Below are positions 6,744 through 15,208 of a stretch of DNA of 17,554 nucleotides, one piece after another. The translations under genes were made by a program, and so were the position numbers. The number at the start of each line of letters is the position of its first letter. The stretch's first letter is position 1. Origin of the DNA: Archangium sp. (GTDB lineage Bacteria > Myxococcota > Myxococcia > Myxococcales > Myxococcaceae); NCBI GenBank assembly GCA_016793525.1, contig JAEUJT010000289.1:1-17554 (forward strand). The letters are read 5' to 3'. Below the pieces are notes generated by a model that made no database searches, was not told the DNA's origin, and was given only the letters and a program-made list of their open reading frames with translations.

Positions 6744-9700
6744 ATGTCCCCGCGCGTGCTGGGTTGTCTGCTGGTGGTGGTGGCGGCCAGCTGCACCTGC
6801 AACCGCCAGGGCCTCGCGGGCCGTTACGGCGAGCCGGTCATCGCCTCGGTGCCCGACGACGTCGTGCCGTCGCGAGAGGCGACGGTGGCGCTGCCGCCGG
6901 TGGTGATGACGGGCTCCGGCGACAGCGCGGTGCGGGTGCGCAACATCGGCAACGGCACCATCACCTTCACCGCGGTGGCGCAGTCGGGTGGCAGCGGGGC
7001 GTTCACCATGGCCTTGCCCGCGGTGCGCGAGCTGGTGCCCGACGAAGAAACCTCGCTGCCCGTCACCTTCGCTCCGCCGCAAGACGACGAGGCGTCGCTG
7101 GCCACGGTCGAGCACCGCGCCACCTTCGCGGTCGACACCGACGGGGCGCCGCCCGGCGAAGGGCGCCTCACCATCGAGGTGGTGGCCCAGGCCGTCGCGC
7201 GCGACTGCTTCGTCGCGTCGCCCCTCGACTTCGGCCTGGTGCCGCTGGGCCGCGCGGTGACGCTGCCGTTGGCGTGGGACAATGCGTCGGGCCTCCCGCA
7301 GGCGCCCGAGGTCGGCGCGCTCACCGGCGACGACGCGGCCTTCTTTGCGCTGCAAGGTGCCCCGCCGGCGGTGCTCGAGCCAGGTGCCCGCGCCGAGGTC
7401 CCGCTCCGCTTCGAGCCGACGGTGGAGCGCCCGTACCGCGCGCGGCTGTCGGTCCGGCGCTCGGCGGCGTGCCCTGCGGTCGAGGTGGCGTTGACGGCCG
7501 AGGGCTCCAACGACGCGGTGCTGTACCGGCCGGTGGCGCTCGAGTTCGGCCGCATGCCGTTGAACGAGCGACAGGTGCGCACGGTGACGTTCTCCAACCG
7601 CACCCGGTCGCCGCTGCAGCTCACCGCGTTGACCGTGGAGGGCGACGGCTTCGCGCTGCCCGACGCCCAGCCGCGCACGCTGCCTGACTTGGGCACCGCC
7701 GAGGTCTCGGTCTCGTGCACCCCCGCCGTGTTGGGCCGGGCGACGGGGGCGTTGAAGCTGACGCTGGAGACAACGCCGCCCCGCGAGGTGCGCGTGCCGC
7801 TCGGGTGCACGGGCGGAGGGCCTCGCCTGCACGTCACCCCGCGGCCGGTCGTCTCCTTCGGGGTGGTGCCGTACCTCTCGGGCACGCCCATCACCACCTC
7901 GCGCCGGGTGACGGTGTCGAACTTGGGCACGCCGCCGCTGGCGCCGGGCGACGTGACGCACAACCTCTTCCTCGGGCGCGACGGCCAGCCGCCCATCGTC
8001 TCCATTCATGCCGCGGGCATGGGCACCGGCGTGGGGGAGTTCACGGTGTCGGTGGCCTCCACCTGGAACCCAGATGCGGGCTTGCCGGCCATCGTGGGGC
8101 AGAACTCGGTCGACCTCGACGTGCGGCTGCTGCCGCGCTCGGCAGACCTGAAGTCGGCCACCCTCTCGCTCTATTCCACCGACGCGGTGGAGCCGGTGGT
8201 GACGCTGCAGCTGACCGCCGACGCGCGGTCGACGCCCGCCTGCACCCTGCGCGTGGCGCCGACCGCGCTCTCCTTCGGAGACATGCCGGCGGGGAGCATG
8301 GTGACCCAGACGCTGGTGTTGACCAACACCCACGCGACCGCGCCGTGCACGCTGGCGGGCATCGAGCTCGCGCCGGGCAGCAGCGACGCGTTCTCGGTCG
8401 CAGGGCCGTCGACGCGCGACATCGCCCCGGGGGGGTCGCTCAGTCTGCCGGTGGTGTTGCAGGTGCCCGGTGGCGCGCCTGACGGCACCACGTTCAACGG
8501 CTTCCTCCGGTTTTCGGTGAACTCGCAGACGACGCCCAACGTGCTGGTGCCCTTGGGTGGGCGGGTGGCGCAGTGCCTGGTGGTGGCGCCGGCCTCGGTG
8601 CGCTTCGGCGCGGTGCGGCTGGGGTGTCGCTCCAGCGCGCGGGCCATCAACGTCTACAACGCGTGCTCGACGCCGGTGACGCTGCGGTCGGCGGGCATCG
8701 TGGGCGCGCCCGGGCCTTTTTCGGTGGTGAGTGCGCCGGCGATTCCCCCCGCGCTGGGCTTGCAGCTGACGGGCGGCGCGCCGTTTTCGGTGCAGGTGGC
8801 GTACGCGCCAGTCGCGCTCGCGCTCGACACCGGCGCGCTCGAGCTGCGGGTCGACGAGGCGGGGCAGCCGCGCACCCTGCAGGTCTCGTTGACGGGCGAA
8901 GGCAGCGCCAACGGCGTGAATACCGACGTCTTCGTGCAGCCCGCTCAGGCGCCGGCCGACCTGCTCTTCGTCATCGACGACAGCTGCTCGATGGTCGACG
9001 AGCAGATGTCGTTGGCCACCAACTTTCGCGCCTTCCTCTCCTACGCGAACCAGCGCAACGTGCCGTACCAGATTGGCGTCACCACGACCGACGACTCGCC
9101 GCAGGGCCCGCAGGGCAAGCTGCTGGGCGACTCGAGCAACCCGAAGCTGCTGACGCCGTCGACGGCCAACGTCGAGCAGCGCTTCGCCTCGAAGGTCAAC
9201 GTGGGCACGCGCGGGAGCGGCCTGGAGCAGCCGCTGTCGGCCGCGCTCAAAGCGGTGACCCCGCCGCTCACCTCGAGCAGCAACCGCGGCTTCTTGCGCC
9301 CGGGCGCGTCGCTCAGCATCGTGGTGGTGACCGACGCCGCCGACCAGTCGCAGGAGCCGGTGTCGTATTACCTGAACCGCTTCCTCGCGCTGGCAGGCGC
9401 CGCCAACGCCTGGCTCTTCTCCTTCAGCGTCATCGGCCCCTTCAGCTCCCAGCTGCCGCCGGGGTGCTCCATCGACGGGTTCCCCGACATGGGCCGCTAC
9501 GAGCCCCTCATCGTCGCGACGAACGGGGTGAAGGCCGACATCTGCACCAACGACTGGGCGCGCGACCTCGAGGCCATCGGCCGCGCGGCGCTGGGCCCTC
9601 GCAGCACGCTGTACCTCACCTCGCCAGCCGACCCGACGCAGCCGGTGTCGGTCACCGTCAACGGCAGCGCGAGCTCGGGCTGGAGCGTCGACCCGGTGAC

Positions 9701-9782
9701 GAACGCCCTCGTCTTCCCCTCGGCCAGCACGCCGCCGTCGGGGGCGCGGGTCGAGGTGCGGTACACCAGCGCCTGCTACTGA
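6744..9782 (+). CDS. Large surface lipoprotein with choice-of-anchor (ASH) repeats and VWA domain
   Basis: A 1012-residue protein. MSPRVLGCLLVVVAASC is a lipoprotein signal peptide with Cys17 as the likely lipidation site. From about residue 55 to 735 it consists of immunoglobulin-like ASH/choice-of-anchor D repeats of roughly 100-135 residues. Repeat starts of the type FVASPLDFGLVPLG, LRVAPTALSFGDMPAG and LVVAPASVRFGAVRLG occur near residues 154, 257, 361, 500 and 610, with a partial one earlier. Residues of about 738-935 form a von Willebrand A domain with the metal site D745-x-S747-x-S749 (LLFVIDDSCSM) and a later VVVTDAADQ strand. The last 80 residues are another beta domain. VWA domains bind proteins through Mg2+; a surface adhesion or scaffold role is inferred. 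An in-frame TTG at 6708 is rejected because the signal peptide starts at 6744. It is divergent from the four-module lipoprotein (69 bases apart). Confidence 0.88.
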   Translation: MSPRVLGCLLVVVAASCTCNRQGLAGRYGEPVIASVPDDVVPSREATVALPPVVMTGSGDSAVRVRNIGNGTITFTAVAQSGGSGAFTMALPAVRELVPDEETSLPVTFAPPQDDEASLATVEHRATFAVDTDGAPPGEGRLTIEVVAQAVARDCFVASPLDFGLVPLGRAVTLPLAWDNASGLPQAPEVGALTGDDAAFFALQGAPPAVLEPGARAEVPLRFEPTVERPYRARLSVRRSAACPAVEVALTAEGSNDAVLYRPVALEFGRMPLNERQVRTVTFSNRTRSPLQLTALTVEGDGFALPDAQPRTLPDLGTAEVSVSCTPAVLGRATGALKLTLETTPPREVRVPLGCTGGGPRLHVTPRPVVSFGVVPYLSGTPITTSRRVTVSNLGTPPLAPGDVTHNLFLGRDGQPPIVSIHAAGMGTGVGEFTVSVASTWNPDAGLPAIVGQNSVDLDVRLLPRSADLKSATLSLYSTDAVEPVVTLQLTADARSTPACTLRVAPTALSFGDMPAGSMVTQTLVLTNTHATAPCTLAGIELAPGSSDAFSVAGPSTRDIAPGGSLSLPVVLQVPGGAPDGTTFNGFLRFSVNSQTTPNVLVPLGGRVAQCLVVAPASVRFGAVRLGCRSSARAINVYNACSTPVTLRSAGIVGAPGPFSVVSAPAIPPALGLQLTGGAPFSVQVAYAPVALALDTGALELRVDEAGQPRTLQVSLTGEGSANGVNTDVFVQPAQAPADLLFVIDDSCSMVDEQMSLATNFRAFLSYANQRNVPYQIGVTTTDDSPQGPQGKLLGDSSNPKLLTPSTANVEQRFASKVNVGTRGSGLEQPLSAALKAVTPPLTSSSNRGFLRPGASLSIVVVTDAADQSQEPVSYYLNRFLALAGAANAWLFSFSVIGPFSSQLPPGCSIDGFPDMGRYEPLIVATNGVKADICTNDWARDLEAIGRAALGPRSTLYLTSPADPTQPVSVTVNGSASSGWSVDPVTNALVFPSASTPPSGARVEVRYTSACY

Positions 9783-9789
9783 GGCAGCA

Positions 9790-9813
9790 CGGGGATGCAG
9801 AGAAACGTCCCCG
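9790..9813 (+). terminator. Hairpin after the VWA lipoprotein gene
   Basis: CGGGGA (9790-9795) pairs perfectly with TCCCCG (9808-9813) around a 12-base loop, seven bases past the TGA stop. No T tract follows, and the next gene begins only about 25 bases later on the same strand, so it may be an attenuating or processing structure instead. Confidence 0.3.
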
Positions 9814-9841
9814 GGTTCGGTCGAGCGACCACCCAGTGGCC

Positions 9842-11053
9842 GTGAGCTCGATTCTGCGCTTCCGGTGGTGGGTCGTGGCCGTGTTCTCGTGGGCCTCGGT
9901 GGCGGTGGGGAGCCCTTCCGAGGCAGAGCGCGCGTGCCGAACGTGGCGAGTGAAGACCCCGCCGCACCCCGTGCCAGCCGGAGGGTCGGCGCGACCAGGG
10001 GCATTTGTCACGGATGACGAGGGCGACGCGCACCTGGTGTGGTTCAGCGACCAGCACACGCTGGCCCACGCGCGGCTTTCAGGCCGAGCGACGCGGGTCG
10101 ACCCGACCTTCGGGACGACACCTTCGGGCATCGGCATCGAGTGGGCGCACTTCGAAGGAAAGACGCTCTGGGTGGCGCTCAGAGAGGTGCCGGGGAGAAA
10201 TGTGCTGCTGCGCCACGACACGTCCCCATCGGCACGGCACGAGTGGGTCCGCGTGCTCGAAGGTCCGCACGGCGTGCGTTGGGCTGTGGTGAACGGCGTT
10301 GTCTGGCAGGCCCAGGTGATCGGCGACCAGGTGGTCTACGGCCCGGTTCGCGACGGTGGGGTGCTCCAGCTCCGCATGGTGCCCGCCGGTGGCTTCAGTC
10401 TCGAAGTGCAGTCGGGCCACCTTCGCCTCGAGGTCGATTTCGCAAACGAGCCAGTCGACGGGTTCGAAACGAGGCTCGTCGTTCCTGACGTCGTCAGCGC
10501 GCCCGAGGTGATGGAGCGCAGGCAGGTTTCGGTCACGCTCCCGCTGGGCATCGGTCCGCACCTGACCTCCGACGTCGGGCACTCCACCCTCTGGCTGCGC
10601 TCGGGAGAGACCATCACCCTCCCTTCGACCGAGCTGTCGACCTCGGAGTGCCGAGAGGCCGACACGCGAAAGCCGTGTCCTCTCCCGCGCGTCGATGTCG
10701 GCTTTCTGCCGCTGGCGGCGGTCGAGGTGGGCGGCCAGGCGCTGTTGGTCGGCTGGCGCTGGACGGAGACGTCAGCGGCCGAATGGGTTGAACCTGTCTG
10801 CGGCAACTCGCGGATGAGCCCTCATTGGCAGCGCTCGCTCGGGAGCAAAGGCCATGGCGTGCTGTCAGTGGCCACCGTCTCCGACTTTCAGGTCCTCGTC
10901 GACCAGCCGCTCACGCTCGGCCAATCGTCCCAGCTGGACACGCGAATCATGGCGGTCGCCGACCGCGCGGGCCGTGTTCACCTGTTGCTGGAACGAGAAC
11001 GCGGAGGGCGGTTCTCCCTGCGCTACGCGTCGCTCGAGTGCGCGTCGAAGTGA
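9842..11053 (+). CDS. Exported protein of unknown function
   Basis: About 403 residues. The N-terminus (VSSILRFRWWVVAVFSWASVAVGS) reads as a Sec signal peptide with likely cleavage after AVG. The mature part has a repeated beta-rich character (segments such as AHLVWFSDQHTLAHARL, IEWAHFEGKTLWVALREV and VRWAVVNGVVWQAQVIG), reminiscent of WD/Kelch-like propeller blades, but I cannot assign a family. Cys pairs near the C-terminus (CGNSRM, SLECASK) may form a disulfide. GTG codons at 9842 and 9836 are both possible starts; the signal peptide fits either. The open frame extends far upstream inside the VWA gene but there has the Arg/Ala-rich make-up of a shadow frame. It follows the VWA gene by 59 bases and may be cotranscribed. 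Its 3' end is nine bases from the converging dehydrogenase stop. Confidence 0.8.
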   Translation: MSSILRFRWWVVAVFSWASVAVGSPSEAERACRTWRVKTPPHPVPAGGSARPGAFVTDDEGDAHLVWFSDQHTLAHARLSGRATRVDPTFGTTPSGIGIEWAHFEGKTLWVALREVPGRNVLLRHDTSPSARHEWVRVLEGPHGVRWAVVNGVVWQAQVIGDQVVYGPVRDGGVLQLRMVPAGGFSLEVQSGHLRLEVDFANEPVDGFETRLVVPDVVSAPEVMERRQVSVTLPLGIGPHLTSDVGHSTLWLRSGETITLPSTELSTSECREADTRKPCPLPRVDVGFLPLAAVEVGGQALLVGWRWTETSAAEWVEPVCGNSRMSPHWQRSLGSKGHGVLSVATVSDFQVLVDQPLTLGQSSQLDTRIMAVADRAGRVHLLLERERGGRFSLRYASLECASK

Positions 11054-11062
11054 GCGGCTCGG

Positions 11063-11848
11063 TTACGCCTCGGGCGGAGCGTTCAACGCCGCGGTGACGG
11101 CGCGAATCGCAGCGCGGGGGCTGAAGCGCACCGACTGCGTGGCCACCCAGTTGAGCCAGCCGTGCACCACCAGCACGTCGCCCTGCATCATCGCCTCGTA
11201 CGCCTCATCGACCACCTCGGGCGGCTGCGCGATGACGGAGTTCTTGAACAGCCGTGACTTGTCGTTGCCCGAGCGCGCGGCGAACTCGGTGTGCGTCGGC
11301 CCGGGGCAGGAGCAAGTGACGGTGACGCCGTGTGGCTTGAGCTCGTGGGCCAGTGCTTCCGACAGCGACAGCACGAAGGCCTTGGTCGCGTAATACGTGG
11401 CCATGTACGGGCCCGGCTGAAACCCGGCGGTCGACGCGATGTTGAGAATGCGCCCGCTCTTCCGCGCCCGCATCGGCCCGGCGAAGAGGTGGGTCAGCTT
11501 CAGCAGCGAGGTGCAGTTGAGGTCCACCATTTCGACCTCTTTGTCCAAAGGCAGGTCGAGGAAGTGCCCGTTGCTGCCGAAGCCAGCGTTGTTGACGAGC
11601 CACTCGACGTGGAGGCCCTTGGCCTTCACCGCGTCGAACAAGGCCTGCGGCGAGTCGGGCTTCGAGAGGTCGAAGGGCATCACGTGCGCGGTGATTTTGT
11701 GCACTCGCAGGCGCTCGGCGAGGGCGTTCAACCGCGCCTCGTTGCGGGCCACGAGCACCAGGTCGCGGCCGTCTTTGGCGAAGCGCTGGGCGAAGACTTC
11801 CCCGAGGCCGGTGGAGGCTCCAGTGATGAGGGCGACGGAGGTAGGCAT
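11063..11848 (-). CDS. Short-chain dehydrogenase/reductase (SDR)
   Basis: A 261-residue classical SDR of the COG0300 type. The NAD(P)-binding motif TGASTGLG is at residues 9-16, NNAG at 86-89, and the catalytic triad is S139 (NIASTAG), Y152 and K156 in YYATK. R35 after the second strand (VLVARN) favours NADP(H). The substrate cannot be told from the sequence; relatives reduce or oxidise a range of ketones, alcohols and acyl chains. The C-terminal part (VVHGWLNWVATQSVRFSPR) is typical of bacterial members. The ATG at 11848 is chosen because the Rossmann strand begins immediately after it; an upstream in-frame ATG at 11896 adds 16 residues with no family similarity. It is divergent from the next gene, separated by 66 bases. 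Confidence 0.92.
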   Translation of the reverse strand: MPTSVALITGASTGLGEVFAQRFAKDGRDLVLVARNEARLNALAERLRVHKITAHVMPFDLSKPDSPQALFDAVKAKGLHVEWLVNNAGFGSNGHFLDLPLDKEVEMVDLNCTSLLKLTHLFAGPMRARKSGRILNIASTAGFQPGPYMATYYATKAFVLSLSEALAHELKPHGVTVTCSCPGPTHTEFAARSGNDKSRLFKNSVIAQPPEVVDEAYEAMMQGDVLVVHGWLNWVATQSVRFSPRAAIRAVTAALNAPPEA

Positions 11849-11914
11849 GCCGCGAGTGATGCAGCAGCCGCGCGCGAAACGCCACGGCAAATGCATCGGT
11901 ACGAGGGTGGTGGC

Positions 11915-12613
11915 ATGGTGCGCCGCTCGATGAGCGATTCCCCCACGGTGACCCTCGGACTGCCCGTGCTCGTGCTGCTGGTGGCGAGCTCAGCGCTCCC
12001 CGCTGGGGCCATCGCCTGGTGGTTGAAGCAGCCGGTGCCGCCTCCGCCGCCCGCTGCGCCCGTCGAGTGCACCTGCCGCTGCGAACATTCTGTCGTGGTG
12101 CCACCGGCGCCCGCTCCGGTGCCGATGCCGTCGCCGATTCCCACGCCTCCGCAGCCCGACGCGCCCATCGACCCCTCCGCCTGCCGGGGAATGACGTGGA
12201 GCCTGCTCAAACAAGAGAAGACCGTCGCCCGCGTGGGGAGCGACCCGGCCCACACCAACGCCTACGTCGGCGACACGAGCTGCGACGAAGAGCGCTCGCT
12301 GCTGTGCCTCATTCCGAAGAACCTGCCGAAGCCAGAAGGCCTCGAGAGCAGCTTCTACAGCGGCTGGTCGGGCGCGCAGCTGGCGGTCACCACGCCCGTC
12401 TCCGGCCGGCAGCTGACCTCGAGGGAAGCGGCTGACGCGCTCTGCGCCAAGGCCTTCGGCGACGGCTGGCGCATGGCGGAGCACCACGACGGCCGAGGCG
12501 GCTGGGGCCTCACCGGCGTGGGCGAGATGCCGAAAGACATTCGTTTCTGGGTGGCCATCAACGACCAACCGGCGAACCCGTGGAGCGTTCGCCGCTCCGC
12601 CTCGCCTCGCTGA
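11915..12613 (+). CDS. Membrane-tethered Pro-rich protein, unknown C-terminal domain
   Basis: A 232-residue protein. Residues of about 12-36 form a single hydrophobic helix (LGLPVLVLLVASSALPAG), so the rest probably lies outside the cytoplasm. Residues 39-90 are Pro-rich with a CTCRC cluster. The domain from about 90 has CRGMTWSLLKQ, TSCDEERSLLCL, ALCAKAFGDGWRMAEHHDG, GWGLTG and RFWVAINDQPANPW. This Cys/Trp/Gly pattern recalls a C-type-lectin-like fold, but that is inference. The ATG at 11915 has GAGG eight bases upstream; ATG at 11930 would also keep the helix. The stop codon TGA overlaps the AAGGA ribosome binding site of the cstA-like gene, so the two are an operon and likely translationally coupled. 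A role beside the transporter is not shown. Confidence 0.78.
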   Translation: MVRRSMSDSPTVTLGLPVLVLLVASSALPAGAIAWWLKQPVPPPPPAAPVECTCRCEHSVVVPPAPAPVPMPSPIPTPPQPDAPIDPSACRGMTWSLLKQEKTVARVGSDPAHTNAYVGDTSCDEERSLLCLIPKNLPKPEGLESSFYSGWSGAQLAVTTPVSGRQLTSREAADALCAKAFGDGWRMAEHHDGRGGWGLTGVGEMPKDIRFWVAINDQPANPWSVRRSASPR

Positions 12614-12617
12614 AGGA
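12611..12617 (+). promoter_or_regulatory. Ribosome binding site overlapping the upstream stop codon
   Basis: The sequence TGAAGGA holds both the TGA stop of the membrane-tethered protein gene and the AAGGA binding site for the CstA-family start at 12626 (eight bases away). It supports translational coupling of the pair. Confidence 0.75.
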
Positions 12618-12625
12618 CCTCACGC

Positions 12626-14302
12626 ATGCACCTCGCGCTGCTGGCCGTCGCCGTCATCGTGTTGCTGTCGTTGGGCTACCGCTACTACGGCGGCTACATC
12701 GCGCGGCAGTTCGCGCTCGACGACACCTCGCCCACGCCGGCCACGCGCTTCGACGACGGCGTCGACTTCGTGCCCACGCGGCCGTTCTATTTGTTGGGCC
12801 AGCACTTCTCCGCCATCGCCGCGGCCGGCCCCATCGCCGGGCCCATTCTCGCCGCGCAGCAGTTCGGCTGGCTCCCCGCCGTGGGGTGGATTGTGTGCGG
12901 CGTCATCTTCATCGGCGCGGTGCACGACGTGGCGACGCTGGTGGCCTCGGTGCGCCACGAGGGCAAGAGCATGGCCGAGGTGGTGAAGTCGAACCTCGGG
13001 CCGCGCGCCGGCGTGGCGATGTTGGCCTTCATTTGGGTGGCGCTCATCTACGTCATCGTGGCCTTCACCGACGTCACGGTGAGCACCTTCGTCGCTGGAG
13101 ACCCCGAACTCGCTGGCCTCACCTTCGACTTCAACCCCGGTGGCGCGGTGGCCATGGCCTCGACGCTGTACCTCGGGCTGGCGGTGGTGATGGGGCTGGT
13201 GGAGCGCTGGCTCACACCTCCGCTGTGGTTGCAGACGGTCATCTTCGTGCCGCTGACGTTGGTGGCGGTGTGGGCGGGCACGCAGTTCTCCACCGTGCTG
13301 TCGTTCGGCCCGGGCGCGTGGGGCGTCATCATTCTCGCGTACTGTTTCGTGGCCTCCCTGACGCCGGTGTGGGCGCTGCTGCAGCCGCGCGGGTATTTGG
13401 GCGGCTTCGTGCTGTACCTGGCGTTGGCCATCGGCGTGGTGGGGCTCTTCTTCGGAGGCTTCGAAGTGCAGCTCCCGGCGTTCCGCGGCTTCTCGGTGCC
13501 CGGCGCGGGCGGAGAGCTGTTCCCGTTTCTCTTCGTCACCATCGCGTGTGGCGCGTGCAGCGGCTTTCACGGCTTGGTGTGCAGCGGCACCACGTCGAAG
13601 CAGATAGCGAAGGAGTCCCACTGCCACCCGGTGGGCTACGGCGCGATGTTGTTGGAAGGCTTCGTGGCCATCATCGCGCTGGCGACGGTGATGATTGCCA
13701 CCAGCGGTGAATTGGCCGGCAAGGCGCCAGGCACCATCTACGGCATCGGGCTGGGGCGCTTCTTCGCGGTGGTGCTGGGTGAGAAGCACCTGCCCTTCGC
13801 GATTACCTTCGGTGCGATGGCGTTTTCGACCTTCGTGTTCGACACGTTGGATGTGTCGACCCGGCTCGGGCGCTACGTGGTGCAGGAGCTGTTCGGGCTG
13901 TCGGGACGAATTGGCGGCATCGTGGCCACGCTGGTGACGGTGGGGCTGCCGCTCGTGTTCCTCCAACTGGCCACCGCCGGGAGCTGGAAGTCATTTTGGG
14001 CGCTCTTCGGTACGTCGAACCAGCTGCTCGCGGCGCTGTCACTGATGGGCATCACGGTGTGGCTGAAGAAGCAGGGCAAGCGGTACTGGTTCACGCTGGT
14101 GCCGTTGCTGTTCGTCTCGTCGGTGACGCTGTTCTCGCTGGGCCTGCAGATTCGCACCGCCTTCTTCGGAGAGGCCGTCACCGCGGTGCAGCGCGTCAAC
14201 GGCGTGGTGGCGCTCTCGATGCTGGCGCTCGCGGTGTCGCTGCTGGCGATGGGCGGGCGGGCCTTGTCGCGGCCGGTGGCGTCGGAGCCGGCTCCAGCCT
14301 GA
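12626..14302 (+). CDS. cstA: CstA-family carbon starvation / pyruvate or peptide transporter
   Basis: A 558-residue multi-spanning membrane protein. Family-specific segments include the opening GYRYYGGYIARQFALDD, GPIAGPILAAQQFGW, VIFIGAVHDVATL, ACGACSGFHGLVCSGTTSKQ and SKQIAKESHCHPVGYG, followed by further helices and VFDTLDVSTRLGRYVVQEL. CstA proteins are carbon-starvation-induced peptide transporters, and the close relative BtsT imports pyruvate with protons. Which substrate applies here is not clear. The protein is shorter than E. coli CstA (701 residues), as are many non-enteric members. The start at 12626 is supported by AAGGA eight bases upstream. It is the second gene of an operon with the Pro-rich membrane-tethered protein. 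Confidence 0.95.
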   Translation: MHLALLAVAVIVLLSLGYRYYGGYIARQFALDDTSPTPATRFDDGVDFVPTRPFYLLGQHFSAIAAAGPIAGPILAAQQFGWLPAVGWIVCGVIFIGAVHDVATLVASVRHEGKSMAEVVKSNLGPRAGVAMLAFIWVALIYVIVAFTDVTVSTFVAGDPELAGLTFDFNPGGAVAMASTLYLGLAVVMGLVERWLTPPLWLQTVIFVPLTLVAVWAGTQFSTVLSFGPGAWGVIILAYCFVASLTPVWALLQPRGYLGGFVLYLALAIGVVGLFFGGFEVQLPAFRGFSVPGAGGELFPFLFVTIACGACSGFHGLVCSGTTSKQIAKESHCHPVGYGAMLLEGFVAIIALATVMIATSGELAGKAPGTIYGIGLGRFFAVVLGEKHLPFAITFGAMAFSTFVFDTLDVSTRLGRYVVQELFGLSGRIGGIVATLVTVGLPLVFLQLATAGSWKSFWALFGTSNQLLAALSLMGITVWLKKQGKRYWFTLVPLLFVSSVTLFSLGLQIRTAFFGEAVTAVQRVNGVVALSMLALAVSLLAMGGRALSRPVASEPAPA

Positions 14303-14321
14303 AAAGACCGATGGTGTGTGC

Positions 14322-14342
14322 GTGGGCTCCCGAGGAGCGCAC
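14322..14342. terminator. Hairpin between convergent genes, candidate bidirectional terminator
   Basis: GTG and GCTCC (14322-14330) pair with GGAGC and CAC (14334-14342) around a three-base CGA loop, with one G-G mismatch. It lies in the 44-base gap between the convergent cstA and nucleotidyltransferase stops. There are no T tracts. Confidence 0.4.
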
Positions 14343-14346
14343 TCCG

Positions 14347-14934
14347 TCAGCGGCGGAGTGGGTCATCGACCTGGGACACAGCGCGTTCGAACAGGTCTTC
14401 GAGCTGAAAGTGCTGACACCACCGCCGCACGTAGAGAAGATCCAGTCGACCGTGTTGGGCGCTCAAGACACCGACGACGTCGCGCCACTGCCGGTCAGAC
14501 ACGTCGCCGCCCAGGCGGTACCACCGCAACTTGGAGATGATGACGTCTTCGGGTGAGGCGACCTCGACAGCCGAAAAGGGGTCGTCACGCTCGAGTTCGA
14601 GCCGCACCGTTCGGGTGAGCGCCTCGGCCTGGTACCCATCGGCGCGCACGCAGAAGACGTCGACCTTCGCGAGCTCGACCTCGTCGATGAGGTTGAACGA
14701 GCGCTCGTTGCTCGCGGCCGCCACGAAGTCGTCTTCATCGAGGAAAAATCGGTTCTTCAGCTCGTCGTTGAGCCGCGTGAAGTGCTCGGGCCGCAGCACC
14801 GCGACGACATCGGCGTCATTCGTCGCCCGTGGTTCCCCGTGGAGCGAGCTGGCCAGAGAGCCCGTCACGTAGTGCTTCACGCCCATTCGCTCGAATGCGC
14901 GCACCGCGACGAGCGTGGAGTCTTCGACCTTCAT
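14347..14934 (-). CDS. Minimal nucleotidyltransferase (AbiEii/MNT-like)
   Basis: A 195-residue protein of the polymerase-beta nucleotidyltransferase fold. The signature GS (G25-S26, YVTGSLASS) is followed after 13 residues by the metal-binding D40-A-D42 (ATNDADVV), and a third acidic residue is D92 in KVDVFCV. Both the GS and the DxD are intact, so it should transfer a nucleotide (for example AMP, or nucleotides to an RNA or protein). It lacks an N-terminal partner domain. The C-terminal half (SPEDVIISKLRWYRLGG, then QWRDVVGVLSAQHGRLD) matches the stand-alone family often called nucleotidyltransferase in AbiEii-type or MNT toxin-antitoxin loci. Its start ATG overlaps the stop of the upstream small gene by four bases (ATGA), which couples translation. 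Target and role unknown; anti-phage or stress function is a hypothesis only. Confidence 0.82.
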   Translation of the reverse strand: MKVEDSTLVAVRAFERMGVKHYVTGSLASSLHGEPRATNDADVVAVLRPEHFTRLNDELKNRFFLDEDDFVAAASNERSFNLIDEVELAKVDVFCVRADGYQAEALTRTVRLELERDDPFSAVEVASPEDVIISKLRWYRLGGDVSDRQWRDVVGVLSAQHGRLDLLYVRRWCQHFQLEDLFERAVSQVDDPLRR

Positions 14935-15200
14935 CGCTGAGCCAGGCTTCGGCGGAGCCGCGCCGCGAGCACGTCGCCATAGACCCGCCGCACGAATTCA
15001 ACGGCGCGTTCGTCACGTGACGCATTCGGCAGTGCGCGCTCGACGTCTCGCATGGTGGCTTCCCGTACGCGGGCGGACAACGCGAAGGCGCGCGCGAGCT
15101 TTTCGTGCGGAGGCGTCTCACGGAGGCGCTCGAGGTAGCGTGCGTGCGCCTTCGGCGTCGTGTCAGTCAGCGCTGCCGAGCGTGAACCATCGTGAGCCAT
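14931..15200 (-). CDS. Small helical protein, partner of the nucleotidyltransferase
   Basis: An 89-residue Arg/Ala/Glu-rich protein predicted to be mostly helical (segments TTPKAHARYLERLRE, KLARAFALSARVREATM and AVEFVRRVYGDV). I recall similar small proteins upstream of stand-alone nucleotidyltransferases in myxobacteria and other soil bacteria, but no function is known to me, and I cannot name a family. The gene overlaps the nucleotidyltransferase by four bases (ATGA), so the pair is one unit with this gene first. No Shine-Dalgarno sequence precedes the ATG at 15200, but a promoter-like -10 lies nine bases upstream. If the pair is a toxin-antitoxin system this is the natural candidate antitoxin; nothing in the sequence proves it. 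Confidence 0.72.
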   Translation of the reverse strand: MAHDGSRSAALTDTTPKAHARYLERLRETPPHEKLARAFALSARVREATMRDVERALPNASRDERAVEFVRRVYGDVLAARLRRSLAQR

Positions 15201-15208
15201 CGCGAACG

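Noticed and set aside
8573..9835. Upstream extension of the exported-protein frame into the VWA gene
   Set aside because: The extension has Arg/Ala shadow composition, whereas a signal peptide starts cleanly at 9836-9842.
6681..10004. Very long minus-strand open frame (1107 codons) opposite the VWA lipoprotein gene
   Set aside because: It is Arg/His/Gly-rich with no recognisable motif and mirrors a GC-rich coding strand. The plus-strand protein has a signal peptide, ASH repeats and a VWA metal site.
11886..11893. GGCAAATG before the 11915 gene, like half of the palindrome at 3326
   Set aside because: Only eight matching bases and no second arm; too little to call a related site.
12620..13966. 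Long minus-strand open frame opposite cstA
   Set aside because: His/Arg/Gln-rich shadow of a clearly conserved membrane transporter; no start signal or domain.
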